Part shown: piece by piece, positions 19,090 to 26,713 of the stretch | Layout: every line of letters begins with the position of its first letter | How positions within the stretch are numbered: position 1 is the stretch's first letter | NCBI RefSeq assembly: GCF_006937785.1 | Contig: NZ_SJEE01000004.1 | Location: forward strand, 1-64,000 | Direction: 5' to 3' | Source of the DNA: Pseudanabaena sp. UWO311 | GTDB lineage: Bacteria > Cyanobacteriota > Cyanobacteriia > Pseudanabaenales > Pseudanabaenaceae | Length of the DNA stretch: 64,000 bases | Made by a program: the position numbers and the translations under genes | The notes under the pieces: model-generated | Seen by the model: the letters and a program-made list of their open reading frames with translations, nothing else | Told to the model about the DNA's origin: nothing | The model's database searches: none

Positions 19090-19740
19090 TTATGATAAGT
19101 TCTCTTGCATCCATAACCGAAAAGCCTTCATCGCTTTACTGCGTCCTTGGCTAAGACTGATCTCTAAAAACTGCGGTATGACATCACGAATCGGAATATC
19201 TCCAAAAATAGGGCTTAATTCCGATTCGACATACTCGCCATCACGCAAGATATAAATTTTCAATGTCTCATCGTATAGCCAGAGTTCAGGTACACCGAGG
19301 ACGCGATAAACATCAAACTTAGTTTTGGAAGTTACATCTACCTCGATCGCTAGATCAGGTGGAGGATCGATGGTCATGTCTAGTTTGCGGATACCACGCA
19401 TAGCGACATTGTTCTGAATGTAGAAACAGTCATCGGGTTCTAGTCCTGCGAGTTTATCAATGCGCTTGAAAGTTGTAGATCCAAACTCTTCAAAATCAAT
19501 TCCCATTTCGTCCATCAGAACTTGTACAAAATCTCTAATCAAAACTTTAATTTTTTCGCTTTCAGGTAGGGACAAAGCAATTTCTAATACACCGTTTAAA
19601 TAAGCAATTCTTGATCTACGCCTGTCGCCAAGGTCTTGGAGAATCGATTCAAATTGTTGCCAGTCGATTTCATGGAGGACTGTGCTTTGTCCTGCTAAGG
19701 TCTCAATCTGTGAGATTCGTAATAGGGTGGTCATTTGCAT
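19090..19740 (-). CDS. Uma2 family (DUF820) putative endonuclease
   Basis: This 216-residue protein has the Uma2 nuclease-fold pattern: RIAYLNGVLEIALSLPESE, a central Glu, PDLAIEVDVTSKTK (PD-(D/E)xK-type D and E-x-D/T-x-K core), YRVLGVPELWLYD and a C-terminal IPQFLEISLSQGRS helix. Uma2 proteins are abundant in cyanobacteria; a restriction-like or transposon-derived origin has been proposed but function is unknown. It stands alone between the McrBC-like operon and a DUF3782 gene. The start is ATG 19740. Confidence 0.85.
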   Translation of the reverse strand: MQMTTLLRISQIETLAGQSTVLHEIDWQQFESILQDLGDRRRSRIAYLNGVLEIALSLPESEKIKVLIRDFVQVLMDEMGIDFEEFGSTTFKRIDKLAGLEPDDCFYIQNNVAMRGIRKLDMTIDPPPDLAIEVDVTSKTKFDVYRVLGVPELWLYDETLKIYILRDGEYVESELSPIFGDIPIRDVIPQFLEISLSQGRSKAMKAFRLWMQENLS

Positions 19741-19792
19741 ATCTCCTAGCTTTACTCATCCAGCGATCGCTATTTACAGTTTACGCTATTAG

Positions 19793-19823
19793 AAAAGATG
19801 ATTAGCGGCGCTACTCATCTTTT
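19793..19823. repeat. Decayed short palindrome of the AAAAGATGAGTAGC type
   Basis: AAAAGATGATTAGC (19793-19806) pairs with GCTACTCATCTTTT (19810-19823) with one mismatch. The arm is nearly the inner arm of the element at 33594-33646 (AAAAGATGAGTAGC), so it seems a shortened relative. It lies in the divergent gap between the Uma2 and DUF3782 genes. Confidence 0.55.
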
Positions 19824-19878
19824 GAGTTTTGGAAGAGTTTATAATCATTATTAACATCTAACGCGATCGCTAAAAACT

Positions 19879-20472
19879 ATGTCTCAACGCCCTGTAACCA
19901 TAGATGATATTTTCGAGTTGTTTCGTGAAAGCGAACGCCAACGCAAAGAACAACAACGAGAGTTTGAGCAGTCTTTGCAAGAATATAGAAAGACCTCTGA
20001 GCAAGAAATGGCTGAACTCAAAAAAATTGTCGCGCAGACAAATAAGCAAGTCGGTGGGATTACGAGTCGATGGGGTGAGTTTGTCGAAAATTTAGTTAGA
20101 CCTGCGGCAGTGCGGATGTTTCGCGAGAAGGGGATTGAAGTGCATTTTACAGCCTTGCGAGTGGAAGCTCAGGATGAAAAGGGTTCAATTGAAATTGATG
20201 TTCTAGCCGAAAATACTAATGAAGTGGTGGCGATTGAGGTCAAGTCTCATTTAGAAGTTCGCGATGTGAAGCGATTTTTAATCACTTTAGATCGGTTTAA
20301 ACAGGCTTTGCTCAAGTATCAAAGTTATAAGCTCTATGGCGCGATCGCTGGGATTAAGGACGATGAGAGAGCCGATGAATATGCCACGCAGGAAGGGCTA
20401 TTTCTGATTAAGCCTTCGGGGGATACGGTGGCGATCGTTAACGATCGGAATTTTGTGGCAAAGACTTGGTAA
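19879..20472 (+). CDS. DUF3782 family protein, coiled coil plus PD-(D/E)xK nuclease fold
   Basis: The 197-residue protein starts with a long charged coiled coil (about residues 10-60, rich in RESERQRKEQQRE), then a WGEFVENLVRPA linker and a nuclease-like core: GSIEIDVLAENTNEVVAIEVKSHL, with the D...E-x-K arrangement at about residues 120-135. Proteins of this kind are frequent in cyanobacteria and often lie near transposases and Uma2 genes. The biochemical role is unknown; DNA cleavage is inferred from the motif only. Confidence 0.8.
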   Translation: MSQRPVTIDDIFELFRESERQRKEQQREFEQSLQEYRKTSEQEMAELKKIVAQTNKQVGGITSRWGEFVENLVRPAAVRMFREKGIEVHFTALRVEAQDEKGSIEIDVLAENTNEVVAIEVKSHLEVRDVKRFLITLDRFKQALLKYQSYKLYGAIAGIKDDERADEYATQEGLFLIKPSGDTVAIVNDRNFVAKTW

Positions 20473-20529
20473 ATAAAGATTTGGTAAATATTGACAAGAT
20501 TGATACGAGACTGCATTTTAATTTGCGCG

Positions 20530-20574
20530 ATAATCCCGTTTGCTGAGAGATAAACATTGTGACAACGGGATTAT
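20530..20574 (+). promoter_or_regulatory. Inverted repeat that covers the glnT ribosome-binding site and start
   Basis: The arms ATAATCCCGTT (20530-20540) and AACGGGATTAT (20564-20574) are exact complements of 11 bp around a 23-nt loop. The right arm contains the CGGGA ribosome-binding sequence and the A and T of the ATG (20573). In mRNA the hairpin would hide the start; in DNA it could be an operator. Confidence 0.5.
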
Positions 20575-21880
20575 GACTAAGTCTTTATCGGAAATTGCTC
20601 AAGAAAAAGGGATTCGTTACTTTCTCATTTCCTTCACTGACCTATTTGGCGTGCAACGCGCTAAATTAGTGCCAACCGCAGCGATCGACTCCATGGAAGC
20701 TAACGGTGCAGGGTTCGCAGGATTTGCCACATGGCTGGACATGACACCCGCCGATCCTGACATCTTCGCTATTCCCGATCGCAATAGTCTCTTCCCCTTA
20801 CCTTGGCAACCCGAAATTGGCTGGATGCCCGCCGATCTCTACATGAATGGCGAACCTGTCAAACAAGCCCCACGCTATGTTCTCAAACAAGCCCTCAGCC
20901 AAGCTAAAGCCCTCGGCTATCGCGTTAAAACTGGTGTGGAATGCGAATATTTTCTGCTCTCTGCTGATGGTACGGATATTTCTGATTTAAGCGATCGCGC
21001 TAGTAAGCCCTGCTACGACCAACAAGCCCTGATGCGTCGATTCGATATCATTGCCGAAATCTGCGATGCCATGTTAGCGATGGGGTGGGGAGCCTATCAG
21101 AACGACCATGAAGATGCGAATGGTCAATTTGAAATGAACTGGACTTACGCCGATGCACTGGTTACAGCCGATCGCCATGCCTTTTTTAAATATATGGTCA
21201 AAGCGATCGCCGAAAAGCACGGCTTCCGCGCCACCTTTATGCCCAAACCATTCCCACATCTAACGGGCAACGGCTGTCATACCCATCTCTCCGTTTGGGA
21301 TTTAGAGGGAAATGCGAATCTCTTTGATGATGCAAAAGGAGAACTCGGTCTATCGAGCTTAGCCTATCAATTTATCGGCGGCGTATTGCATTCCGCCGAA
21401 TCCGTCTGTGCTTTCACCAATCCCACCGTCAATTCCTACAAACGGATTAATGCACCTGTCACCAACTCTGGAGCAACATGGTCGCCCAACACCATCAGCT
21501 ACACAGGCAACAACCGCACCCACATGATCCGCATTCCCGAAGCAGGACGCTTTGAGTTCCGTCTCGCCGATGGAGCCGCAAATCCCTATCTCCTCCCTGC
21601 TGCCCTGATCGCCAGTGGTCTCGATGGCATCAAACACCAACGCGAAGCAGGTCAACGTTATGACAATAATTCCTACACCGATCCGCTTCCCTTTGGCACA
21701 GTGAAACAATTGCCAGCAAATCTTTTGGATGCGCTGCGATGTTTGGATGCAAATACGATTTTGCCCGATGCTTTAGGCTCAGAATTCGTGCAGTCCTATA
21801 TTAAGTTAAAGCAACGCGAATGGAATGATTACAGCACTCGCATTAGTCCTTGGGAATTAGAACATACTTTAGATTGTTAA
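20573..21880 (+). CDS. glnT: Glutamine synthetase family protein, GlnT-type (type III glutamate-ammonia ligase)
   Basis: From ATG 20573 the protein has 435 residues, the length of the GlnT type (TIGR03105), shorter than GlnA. It contains the N-terminal beta-grasp (IRYFLISFTDLFGVQRAKLVP) and the catalytic domain with ECEYFLL, QNDHEDANGQFEMNW, GNGCHTHLSVWD and FRLADGAANPYL. It should condense a glutamate-like acid with ammonia or an amine; family members can also be gamma-glutamyl-amide ligases, so the substrate is open. A further TTG at 20540 in frame is less likely. It ends in a strong hairpin. Confidence 0.88.
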   Translation: MTKSLSEIAQEKGIRYFLISFTDLFGVQRAKLVPTAAIDSMEANGAGFAGFATWLDMTPADPDIFAIPDRNSLFPLPWQPEIGWMPADLYMNGEPVKQAPRYVLKQALSQAKALGYRVKTGVECEYFLLSADGTDISDLSDRASKPCYDQQALMRRFDIIAEICDAMLAMGWGAYQNDHEDANGQFEMNWTYADALVTADRHAFFKYMVKAIAEKHGFRATFMPKPFPHLTGNGCHTHLSVWDLEGNANLFDDAKGELGLSSLAYQFIGGVLHSAESVCAFTNPTVNSYKRINAPVTNSGATWSPNTISYTGNNRTHMIRIPEAGRFEFRLADGAANPYLLPAALIASGLDGIKHQREAGQRYDNNSYTDPLPFGTVKQLPANLLDALRCLDANTILPDALGSEFVQSYIKLKQREWNDYSTRISPWELEHTLDC

Positions 21881-21933
21881 AACCAAAAAAGCCCTAGCGC
21901 ACGCTGTGCATGCGCTAGAGCTTTTTTGGTTTT
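21879..21933. terminator. Bidirectional terminator between glnT and a Uma2 gene
   Basis: The arms AAAACCAAAAAAGCCCTAGCG (left, from 21879) and its complement (to 21933) pair over 23 bp with one mismatch; A and T runs at the ends make it work on both strands. It overlaps the stop codons of the convergent genes glnT (21880) and Uma2 (21932). Confidence 0.8.
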
Positions 21934-22558
21934 AATCATTCGCACTTAAAAATTTACGCCATGCTCTAACCATTGCAGGTTCTTGATCGGGTTGGATGTA
22001 TTCAACCATTAGGTTTAGATCGAGATTGGGAAAGAATTGGCTTTGAGCGATCGCATTATATCCACTGCGATCGCTATTGATACGATAAAGATTAAACTTC
22101 CCATTTTGATAAAACCAAACTTCGGTAATTCCTAATCCCTGATAAACCTCCAACTTATCAATACCGCCACTAGTGACCGTTATCTCGATCGCTAAGTCAG
22201 GCAATTCTTGACGCTGACCAATACAGAAGCTTTCATCGGGTTCTAATCCCCTCGCCGTAAATTCTGATTTGCAAGTAGCGGAGCCGCAACTAAAGAGGTC
22301 AATATTCATGACATCGGCATAGACATATAGCAATCTCGCAATCAGAGTTTTTAACATTTCATGCTCTGGCGAAAGCGTCACGATTTCTAATGCTCCTTTG
22401 AGATAGGTTAGATGGAGGTTTTGATGTCCAGAAAATAGATCGATAAAGGTTTGGTATTGCTGCCAATTTATGTCATAGAGAGCAATACGCGGTTCAGCGA
22501 TCGCAGGAGCAATTAATTTTTCAAGTTCAACTTGAGGTATATCAAGGGTGACTTTCAT
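21932..22558 (-). CDS. Uma2 family (DUF820) putative endonuclease
   Basis: The 208-residue protein has the family hallmarks: LTYLKGALEIVTLSPEHE, a central GSATCKSEF, LEPDESFCIGQR, PDLAIEITVTSGGIDKLEVY (PD-(D/E)xK core) and ITEVWFYQNGKFNLY. It is convergent with glnT and shares its terminator. Its paralogues here lie at 19090, 50416 and 61137; it is closest in motif detail to the one at 61137 (both keep LTSG/VTSG and EPDES). Function is unknown. Confidence 0.85.
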   Translation of the reverse strand: MKVTLDIPQVELEKLIAPAIAEPRIALYDINWQQYQTFIDLFSGHQNLHLTYLKGALEIVTLSPEHEMLKTLIARLLYVYADVMNIDLFSCGSATCKSEFTARGLEPDESFCIGQRQELPDLAIEITVTSGGIDKLEVYQGLGITEVWFYQNGKFNLYRINSDRSGYNAIAQSQFFPNLDLNLMVEYIQPDQEPAMVRAWRKFLSAND

Positions 22559-22646
22559 GGTTCAAATTCCCTCTTTTTCCTTTTCTAATATTTCACAATC
22601 TTCCATGCGAGAAAATAGACACTTTATAGAGGTTAACCCATTACCA

Positions 22647-22798
22647 TTAGGACTTACGCATCTGCCCTGCAATAAATTGCGGGCTAAAAGCTTAAACCTA
22701 TTGAAACAGGTTGGGTTGAGGCTTTCTTTAGTCAGCTTTAACTGACTTGAGCTTTGAGCCAAGAACTTTAGTTCTTGGTTGATTTGCGTAAGTCCTAA
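22647..22798. mobile_element. MITE with 14-bp terminal inverted repeats
   Basis: TTAGGACTTACGCA (22647-22660) and its exact complement (22785-22798) bound a 152-bp non-coding unit flanked by CCA on both sides, a possible 3-bp target duplication. Inside is a short inverted repeat (CCAAGAACTTTAGTTCTTGG, 22759-22778). Ends of this kind (AGGACTTACGCA) are common in cyanobacterial insertion sequences. Such elements move using a transposase encoded elsewhere. Confidence 0.8.
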
Positions 22799-22924
22799 CC
22801 ATTCATAAAAACCAAGCGATCGCATTGCTGACTAGTTTACTAGAATTTTAGGCGATCGCAAGAAACGGTTAGCTTAAATATCAAATCATTGCTAAATTGA
22901 GAGTAAACCCTCGTATTGCTGAGC

Positions 22925-23809
22925 ATGAACTCCCCGATGGACAAATTTTTAGATGAGAACATCGGTGATCGCGCAACCTATGAACTGATGGCAAAAGCGA
23001 TCGCCTTTATTCGTCAAAACCATCGACAACAGCCAGACCTCGCTGCGATCGCCCAACATGTTCATCTGAGCGAATATCACTTTCAGCGCTTGTTTACCAA
23101 ATGGGCAGGGATTAGCCCTAAGCGTTTTTTGCAATACCTGACGGTGGAATATGCTAAGTCCAAGATTGCGGAAACTAGGAACTTATTGGAATTGACGGGA
23201 GATGTCGGTTTATCTAGTTCAGGGCGATTGCATGACCTATTTGTGAACATCGAAGCAATGTCACCGCAAGAGTTTAAGACTGGTGGTGCGGGTTTACAGA
23301 TTTGGTATGGCATCCATGAAACCATGTTTGGTGATTGCCTGATTGCCACGACAGAGCGAGGTATTTGTAATTTGTATTTTCTCGATGGAATGGATGAGCA
23401 AGCTGCCGCATTAATGCTGCGAGAGGAATGGTCAAAAGCAGAGATTATTAGCGATCGCGAAATTACGCAACCAATTTGCGATCGCCTATTTAGCCATCTT
23501 CCTAATTTGAATACTGCTAAGCAACCGCCCCTTACTCTCTACGTCAAAGGCACTAACTTTCAAATCCAAGTCTGGCGAGCTTTGTTGCGAATTCCTTTTG
23601 GTGGGATTACCACTTATCAGGGTTTAGGGCGATCGCTTGGTCGTCCTAAAGCTGCAAGGGCGATCGGTAATGCCGTTGGTAGTAATCCCATTAGTTACAT
23701 CATTCCCTGTCATCGTGTGATTAGAGAATCTGGAGAGTTAGGAGGCTATCGCTGGGGATTGGAACGTAAGACAGCAATATTGGGTTGGGAGGCTAGCTAT
23801 CAGAGATAG
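22925..23809 (+). CDS. AraC-type HTH fused to methylated-DNA-protein cysteine methyltransferase (Ada-like)
   Basis: The protein has about 294 residues from ATG 22925. The N-terminal AraC double helix-turn-helix (HLSEYHFQRLFTKWAGISPKRFLQYL) is followed by an OGT domain with VWRALLRIPFGGITTYQ, GRPKAARAIGNAVGSNP and the active-site PCHRV (about residue 260). It removes alkyl groups from O6-guanine by a suicidal transfer to Cys. Unlike Ada of E. coli it lacks the N-terminal phosphotriester zinc domain, so how it senses damage as a regulator is not clear. Stands alone. Confidence 0.88.
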   Translation: MNSPMDKFLDENIGDRATYELMAKAIAFIRQNHRQQPDLAAIAQHVHLSEYHFQRLFTKWAGISPKRFLQYLTVEYAKSKIAETRNLLELTGDVGLSSSGRLHDLFVNIEAMSPQEFKTGGAGLQIWYGIHETMFGDCLIATTERGICNLYFLDGMDEQAAALMLREEWSKAEIISDREITQPICDRLFSHLPNLNTAKQPPLTLYVKGTNFQIQVWRALLRIPFGGITTYQGLGRSLGRPKAARAIGNAVGSNPISYIIPCHRVIRESGELGGYRWGLERKTAILGWEASYQR

Positions 23810-23839
23810 AATTAGAGCTATACAAAAACGCAGAGATTT

Positions 23840-25114
23840 ATGACAAATTCGGAACTATTGCTTGAGCTGCTGTTGCAATTGACTGTAATTTTGTCGGTTT
23901 GCCGATTAGTTTCTTATATCGGTAAACGTTATTTCGGACAAACTGATGTCGTGGGTGAAATGCTCGCTGGGATTATGCTTGGGCCCTCACTATTTGGGTT
24001 GATTGCCCCAGAACTCCAACAGTGGCTATTTCCTAAAGCACCAGTTATTGTTGGTGTGACCCATTTACTGCCCAACCCTTCGATGTCGATTTTGTATACT
24101 CTGAGCCAAATTGGACTAATGATCTATATGTTTTTAGTTGGCTTAGAACTAAATACAGATCTATTAAGAAATCGGGCAAGAAGTGCAGGACTAGTATCGA
24201 TCGCAGGCATCATTTCCCCATTTATACTAGGGGCGATCGCTGCTTTTAATTTGTATGGTGGAAGTGGTTTATTTAGTCCCACGATTACACCTTGGGCGGC
24301 TGCACTCTATATGGGCGCATCAATGTCGATAACCGCATTTCCGATGTTGGCAAGAATCTTGCATGAGCGCGGATTGATCAAAACCAAACTTGGTACTTTA
24401 GTTTTAGCCGCAGGTTCACTAGATGATGCGATCGCATGGTGTCTCTTAGCACTAGTTCTGGCTAGCATCAAAAGCTCAATTAATGTTGCCATTATTGCGA
24501 TCGGTGGCACATTGGCTTATGTCTTGTTTATGTGGTTTGTGGGGCGGCGCATACTACGGATATTTAGTTATTGGACACGTCGTGATGGTGAAGTCACAAT
24601 CCAGACCCTAACCTTTGTATTCATCATCATGATGTTATGTGCTTATTACACCGATTTTATCGGAGTTCACGCCATATTTGGCGCATTTGTTTTAGGAACA
24701 GTTATGCCACGCGGACATTTTGCCGAGTCAGTGCATCGCCATCTGGAATATCTAACAACTTCGTTACTTGTCCCCATTTTCTTTGTCTTTTCGGGACTAA
24801 ATACACAATTAGGCTTACTGAATACTCCGCAGTTATGGGCACTCACTTTACTAATTATTGCGATCGCTGTTCTCGGCAAAGGCATTGCATGTACTCTAGC
24901 CGCTCGGTGGTCGGGGGAAGATTGGCGTGATTCAATGACAGTTGGCGCTTTGATGAATACACGCGGAATGATGGAATTAATTATTTTAAATATCGGTTTG
25001 GAACAGGGATTAATTACGCCAACTCTATTCACAATTATGGTAATTATGGCGATCGTCACGACTTTAATGTGTTCACCATTAATTAACTTTTTAGTAGTTC
25101 CATCTAAAGCATAA
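23840..25114 (+). CDS. Cation/proton antiporter of the CPA2 family (KefB/NapA-like)
   Basis: This 424-residue, about 12-helix membrane protein has GEMLAGIMLGPSLFG, MFLVGLELNTDLLR, MGASMSITAFPMLARIL, LVLAAGSLDDAIAWCLLA (the Asp-Asp ion-binding pair) and a late ALMNTRGMMELIIL. It exchanges protons for Na+ or K+ across the plasma membrane. There is no C-terminal TrkA-N domain. It follows the AraC-OGT gene by 30 bp and could be co-transcribed. A hairpin ends the unit. Confidence 0.9.
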   Translation: MTNSELLLELLLQLTVILSVCRLVSYIGKRYFGQTDVVGEMLAGIMLGPSLFGLIAPELQQWLFPKAPVIVGVTHLLPNPSMSILYTLSQIGLMIYMFLVGLELNTDLLRNRARSAGLVSIAGIISPFILGAIAAFNLYGGSGLFSPTITPWAAALYMGASMSITAFPMLARILHERGLIKTKLGTLVLAAGSLDDAIAWCLLALVLASIKSSINVAIIAIGGTLAYVLFMWFVGRRILRIFSYWTRRDGEVTIQTLTFVFIIMMLCAYYTDFIGVHAIFGAFVLGTVMPRGHFAESVHRHLEYLTTSLLVPIFFVFSGLNTQLGLLNTPQLWALTLLIIAIAVLGKGIACTLAARWSGEDWRDSMTVGALMNTRGMMELIILNIGLEQGLITPTLFTIMVIMAIVTTLMCSPLINFLVVPSKA

Positions 25115-25115
25115 T

Positions 25116-25156
25116 TAAACAGAAAGAGAGCGAGCAAAGCTCACTCTCTTTCTGTT
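25116..25156 (+). terminator. Terminator after the antiporter gene
   Basis: The arms AAACAGAAAGAGAGCGAGC (25116-25134) and GCTCACTCTCTTTCTGTTT (25138-25156) pair over 19 bp with one mismatch around an AAA loop, 1 bp after the stop at 25114. Confidence 0.75.
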
Positions 25157-25432
25157 TAGCTAAACTAGTGCAAATTAATAGAATAGGTTCAGATCATCTA
25201 GATTTTTTGCAGAAGTCAATAGTCAATTACAAATGACTCACTTTCACTACCGTCGGCAAAAGGATGTTAAAATCTTGATGAATTCAGAACAAATATCTAA
25301 AACTTTAGAACACATTTTCACCTTAGTCTAAATGTGTATTTCTTTAGTGGGAAGGGAGTATCTTGAATAGTTTGGGGCGATCGCATCTCAAGTAATCTCA
25401 AGACAAGGCGATCGCTATTTGCTGAAAGTAAC

Positions 25433-25500
25433 CCCGCGATCGCTTTAAATGATGTTAAACAAATGCTCGGTTTATGAGATTTTAGATAAATCGCTATTTG
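25433..25500 (+). repeat. Antitoxin-tail direct repeat, copy 1 (orphan)
   Basis: This 68-bp sequence differs from 25943-26010 at three positions. The latter is the last 15 codons of an antitoxin plus 3' flank; here no gene precedes it. It is directly preceded by GGCGATCGCTATTTGCTGAA, which resembles the promoter region of the next modules. It is best read as the scar of a lost toxin-antitoxin unit. The rest of 25157-25432 holds no gene. Confidence 0.8.
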
Positions 25501-25533
25501 CTTGAAGTACAATGAAAACTAAAATTATCAAAA

Positions 25534-25782
25534 ATGAAATATGGTATTGCATTTAAGCCAAAAGCAGTTAAGGATTTGCGGGATCTACCTAAACTAATAC
25601 AGGGTAAAATATTAGAAAAGATTCAGTTAATGGAAAATGACTTAGCTGGCGATGTGAAAAAGCTAACCAATTTTACGACTGAATATCGACTAAGGGTTGG
25701 AAACTATCGCGTACTCTTTGAGATAGAAGATACAAATATTGTGAATTATCGCGTTAAACCCAGAGACAAAGCCTACCAATAA
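25534..25782 (+). CDS. RelE/ParE-family toxin, module 1
   Basis: The 82-residue protein has the RelE fold: YGIAFKPKAVKDLRDLPK, KILEKIQLMEND, KKLTNFTTEYRLRVGNYRVLFEIED and a final YRVKPRDKAYQ. The Arg/Lys set fits a ribosome-dependent mRNA interferase. Its antitoxin follows after 7 bp, so the order is toxin first (HigBA-like). A TACAAT box at 25508-25513 lies just upstream. Module 1 is bounded by two antitoxin-tail repeats. Confidence 0.85.
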   Translation: MKYGIAFKPKAVKDLRDLPKLIQGKILEKIQLMENDLAGDVKKLTNFTTEYRLRVGNYRVLFEIEDTNIVNYRVKPRDKAYQ

Positions 25783-25789
25783 ATTTATT

Positions 25790-25987
25790 ATGTTTAACCT
25801 AAATCCAGAATTGATTACTAAAGATGGCAAGCCGATGTTTGCGGTAATTCCATACGAGCAGTTTTTGGCAATTAAGGAGATGTTGGAAGACTTTCAAGAT
25901 TTGCAAGATTTGAGAGCCGCTAAGCAAGAAGAATATAATCAACCCGCGATCGCTTTAAATGATGTTAAACAAATGCTTGGTTTATGA
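25790..25987 (+). CDS. Antitoxin of module 1 (Phd/YefM or HigA-like small protein)
   Basis: The 65-residue acidic protein (LITKDGKPMFAVIPYEQFLAIKEM...) matches the DUF-type antitoxins that accompany RelE toxins; the KxxFAVIPYExF core is Phd/YefM-like. The C-terminus AIALNDVKQMLGL is encoded by the direct repeat copy 2. It should bind and neutralise the toxin and repress the operon. Start ATG lies 7 bp after the toxin stop. Confidence 0.75.
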   Translation: MFNLNPELITKDGKPMFAVIPYEQFLAIKEMLEDFQDLQDLRAAKQEEYNQPAIALNDVKQMLGL

Positions 25988-26010
25988 GATTTTAGCTAAA
26001 TCGCTCTTTG
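25943..26010 (+). repeat. Antitoxin-tail direct repeat, copy 2
   Basis: This copy contains the real 3' end of the module 1 antitoxin (stop TGA 25985-25987) and about 23 bp after it. Its part 25948-26004 is identical over 57 bp to 26647-26703. Confidence 0.9.
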
Positions 26011-26093
26011 AATAAGTGCAGTAAAAGGCGATCGCTTTTTTCTGAAGTATAATGACAACCGAGGTTATAGAGTAAACTTTCATAAATAATCCT

Positions 26094-26318
26094 ATGAGTC
26101 AAGCCTTAAAAACATCTCTATTTCAAGAAGCTCTAAATGCCATAGATGCTTTGTCTTTAGACGATCAAGCTGCTTTAATTGACGTGTTGAATAATCGTTT
26201 AAAGTTGCGTCAACGGCAGCAAGTTGTTAAAGAAGTTCGAGAGGTTCAGCAGGAGTATCGAGAAGGTAAATTCAAATCTGGTTCTGTTGATGATTTTTTG
26301 GCGGAGTTGGATAGTTGA
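26094..26318 (+). CDS. Antitoxin of module 2 (RelB/addiction-module type)
   Basis: The 74-residue protein is helical and acidic (ALNAIDALSLDDQAALIDVLNNRL...VDDFLAELDS). The first part is the addiction-module pattern and the C-terminal helix should wrap the toxin. Its stop TGA overlaps the TTG start of the toxin by 4 bp. A TATAAT box lies at 26048-26053 and resembles the TACAAT region of module 1. Antitoxin first, unlike module 1. Confidence 0.8.
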   Translation: MSQALKTSLFQEALNAIDALSLDDQAALIDVLNNRLKLRQRQQVVKEVREVQQEYREGKFKSGSVDDFLAELDS

Positions 26319-26599
26319 GAAATATTGATTGGACTGCTAAATCTCAGCGAGCTTTTAAACGTCTAATTCGCAAAAGTCCACAACTACGCCCTTTAATTGA
26401 AAAGACGTTGCGGCAACTAGCGGAAGATCCTTATCATCCAAGTTTGAGAACTCATAAACTGGTTGGCGATCTTTCAGATATTTGGGCTTGTTCTGTAGAC
26501 TATAACCATCGCATTTTGTTTGAGTTTGTGCAAAAAGCTGAATCCGAACTGGATGCGATTTTATTGTTAAACATAGGCTCTCATGATGAGGTTTATTAA
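26315..26599 (+). CDS. RelE/YafQ-like toxin of module 2
   Basis: The 94-residue protein starts at TTG 26315 inside the antitoxin stop. It has the pattern WTAKSQRAFKRLIRKSPQLRPLIEKTL...YHPSLRTHKLVGDLSDIWACSVDYNHRILFEF with a final IGSHDEVY, typical of RelE/YoeB/YafQ interferases (His near the end, two Arg). No ATG is available between the stop and the conserved start. Module 2 is bounded by repeat copies 2 and 3. Confidence 0.85.
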   Translation: MRNIDWTAKSQRAFKRLIRKSPQLRPLIEKTLRQLAEDPYHPSLRTHKLVGDLSDIWACSVDYNHRILFEFVQKAESELDAILLLNIGSHDEVY

Positions 26600-26646
26600 A
26601 TTTAGCGATCGCCTATCCAAGCTGTATGCCATAAACAATCAATGAT

Positions 26647-26703
26647 GATCGCTTTAAATGATGTTAAACAAATGCTTGGTTTATGAGATTTTAGCTAAAT
26701 CGC
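26647..26703 (+). repeat. Antitoxin-tail direct repeat, copy 3 (orphan)
   Basis: These 57 bp are identical to 25948-26004 and encode a free ALNDVKQMLGL tail with its stop but no gene body. It follows the toxin of module 2 by about 50 bp and ends just before the 3' end of the EVE-DUF3578-HNH gene. Confidence 0.9.
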
Positions 26704-26713
26704 AAGACGATCG

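Noticed and set aside
20473-20572. NtcA-type site before the GlnT gene
   Set aside because: GTA and TAC triplets occur, but not with the eight-base spacing of GTA-N8-TAC, so I did not call it.
22562-22825. An 87-codon minus-strand frame
   Set aside because: It lies almost wholly inside the MITE and includes both terminal repeats; not a gene.
25318-25512. A 64-codon minus-strand frame
   Set aside because: It covers the orphan antitoxin-tail repeat in antisense and has no features of a protein.
25433-26703. CRISPR-like array
   Set aside because: There are only three long repeat units with intervals of about 450-640 bp that contain genes; no short regular spacers and no cas genes.
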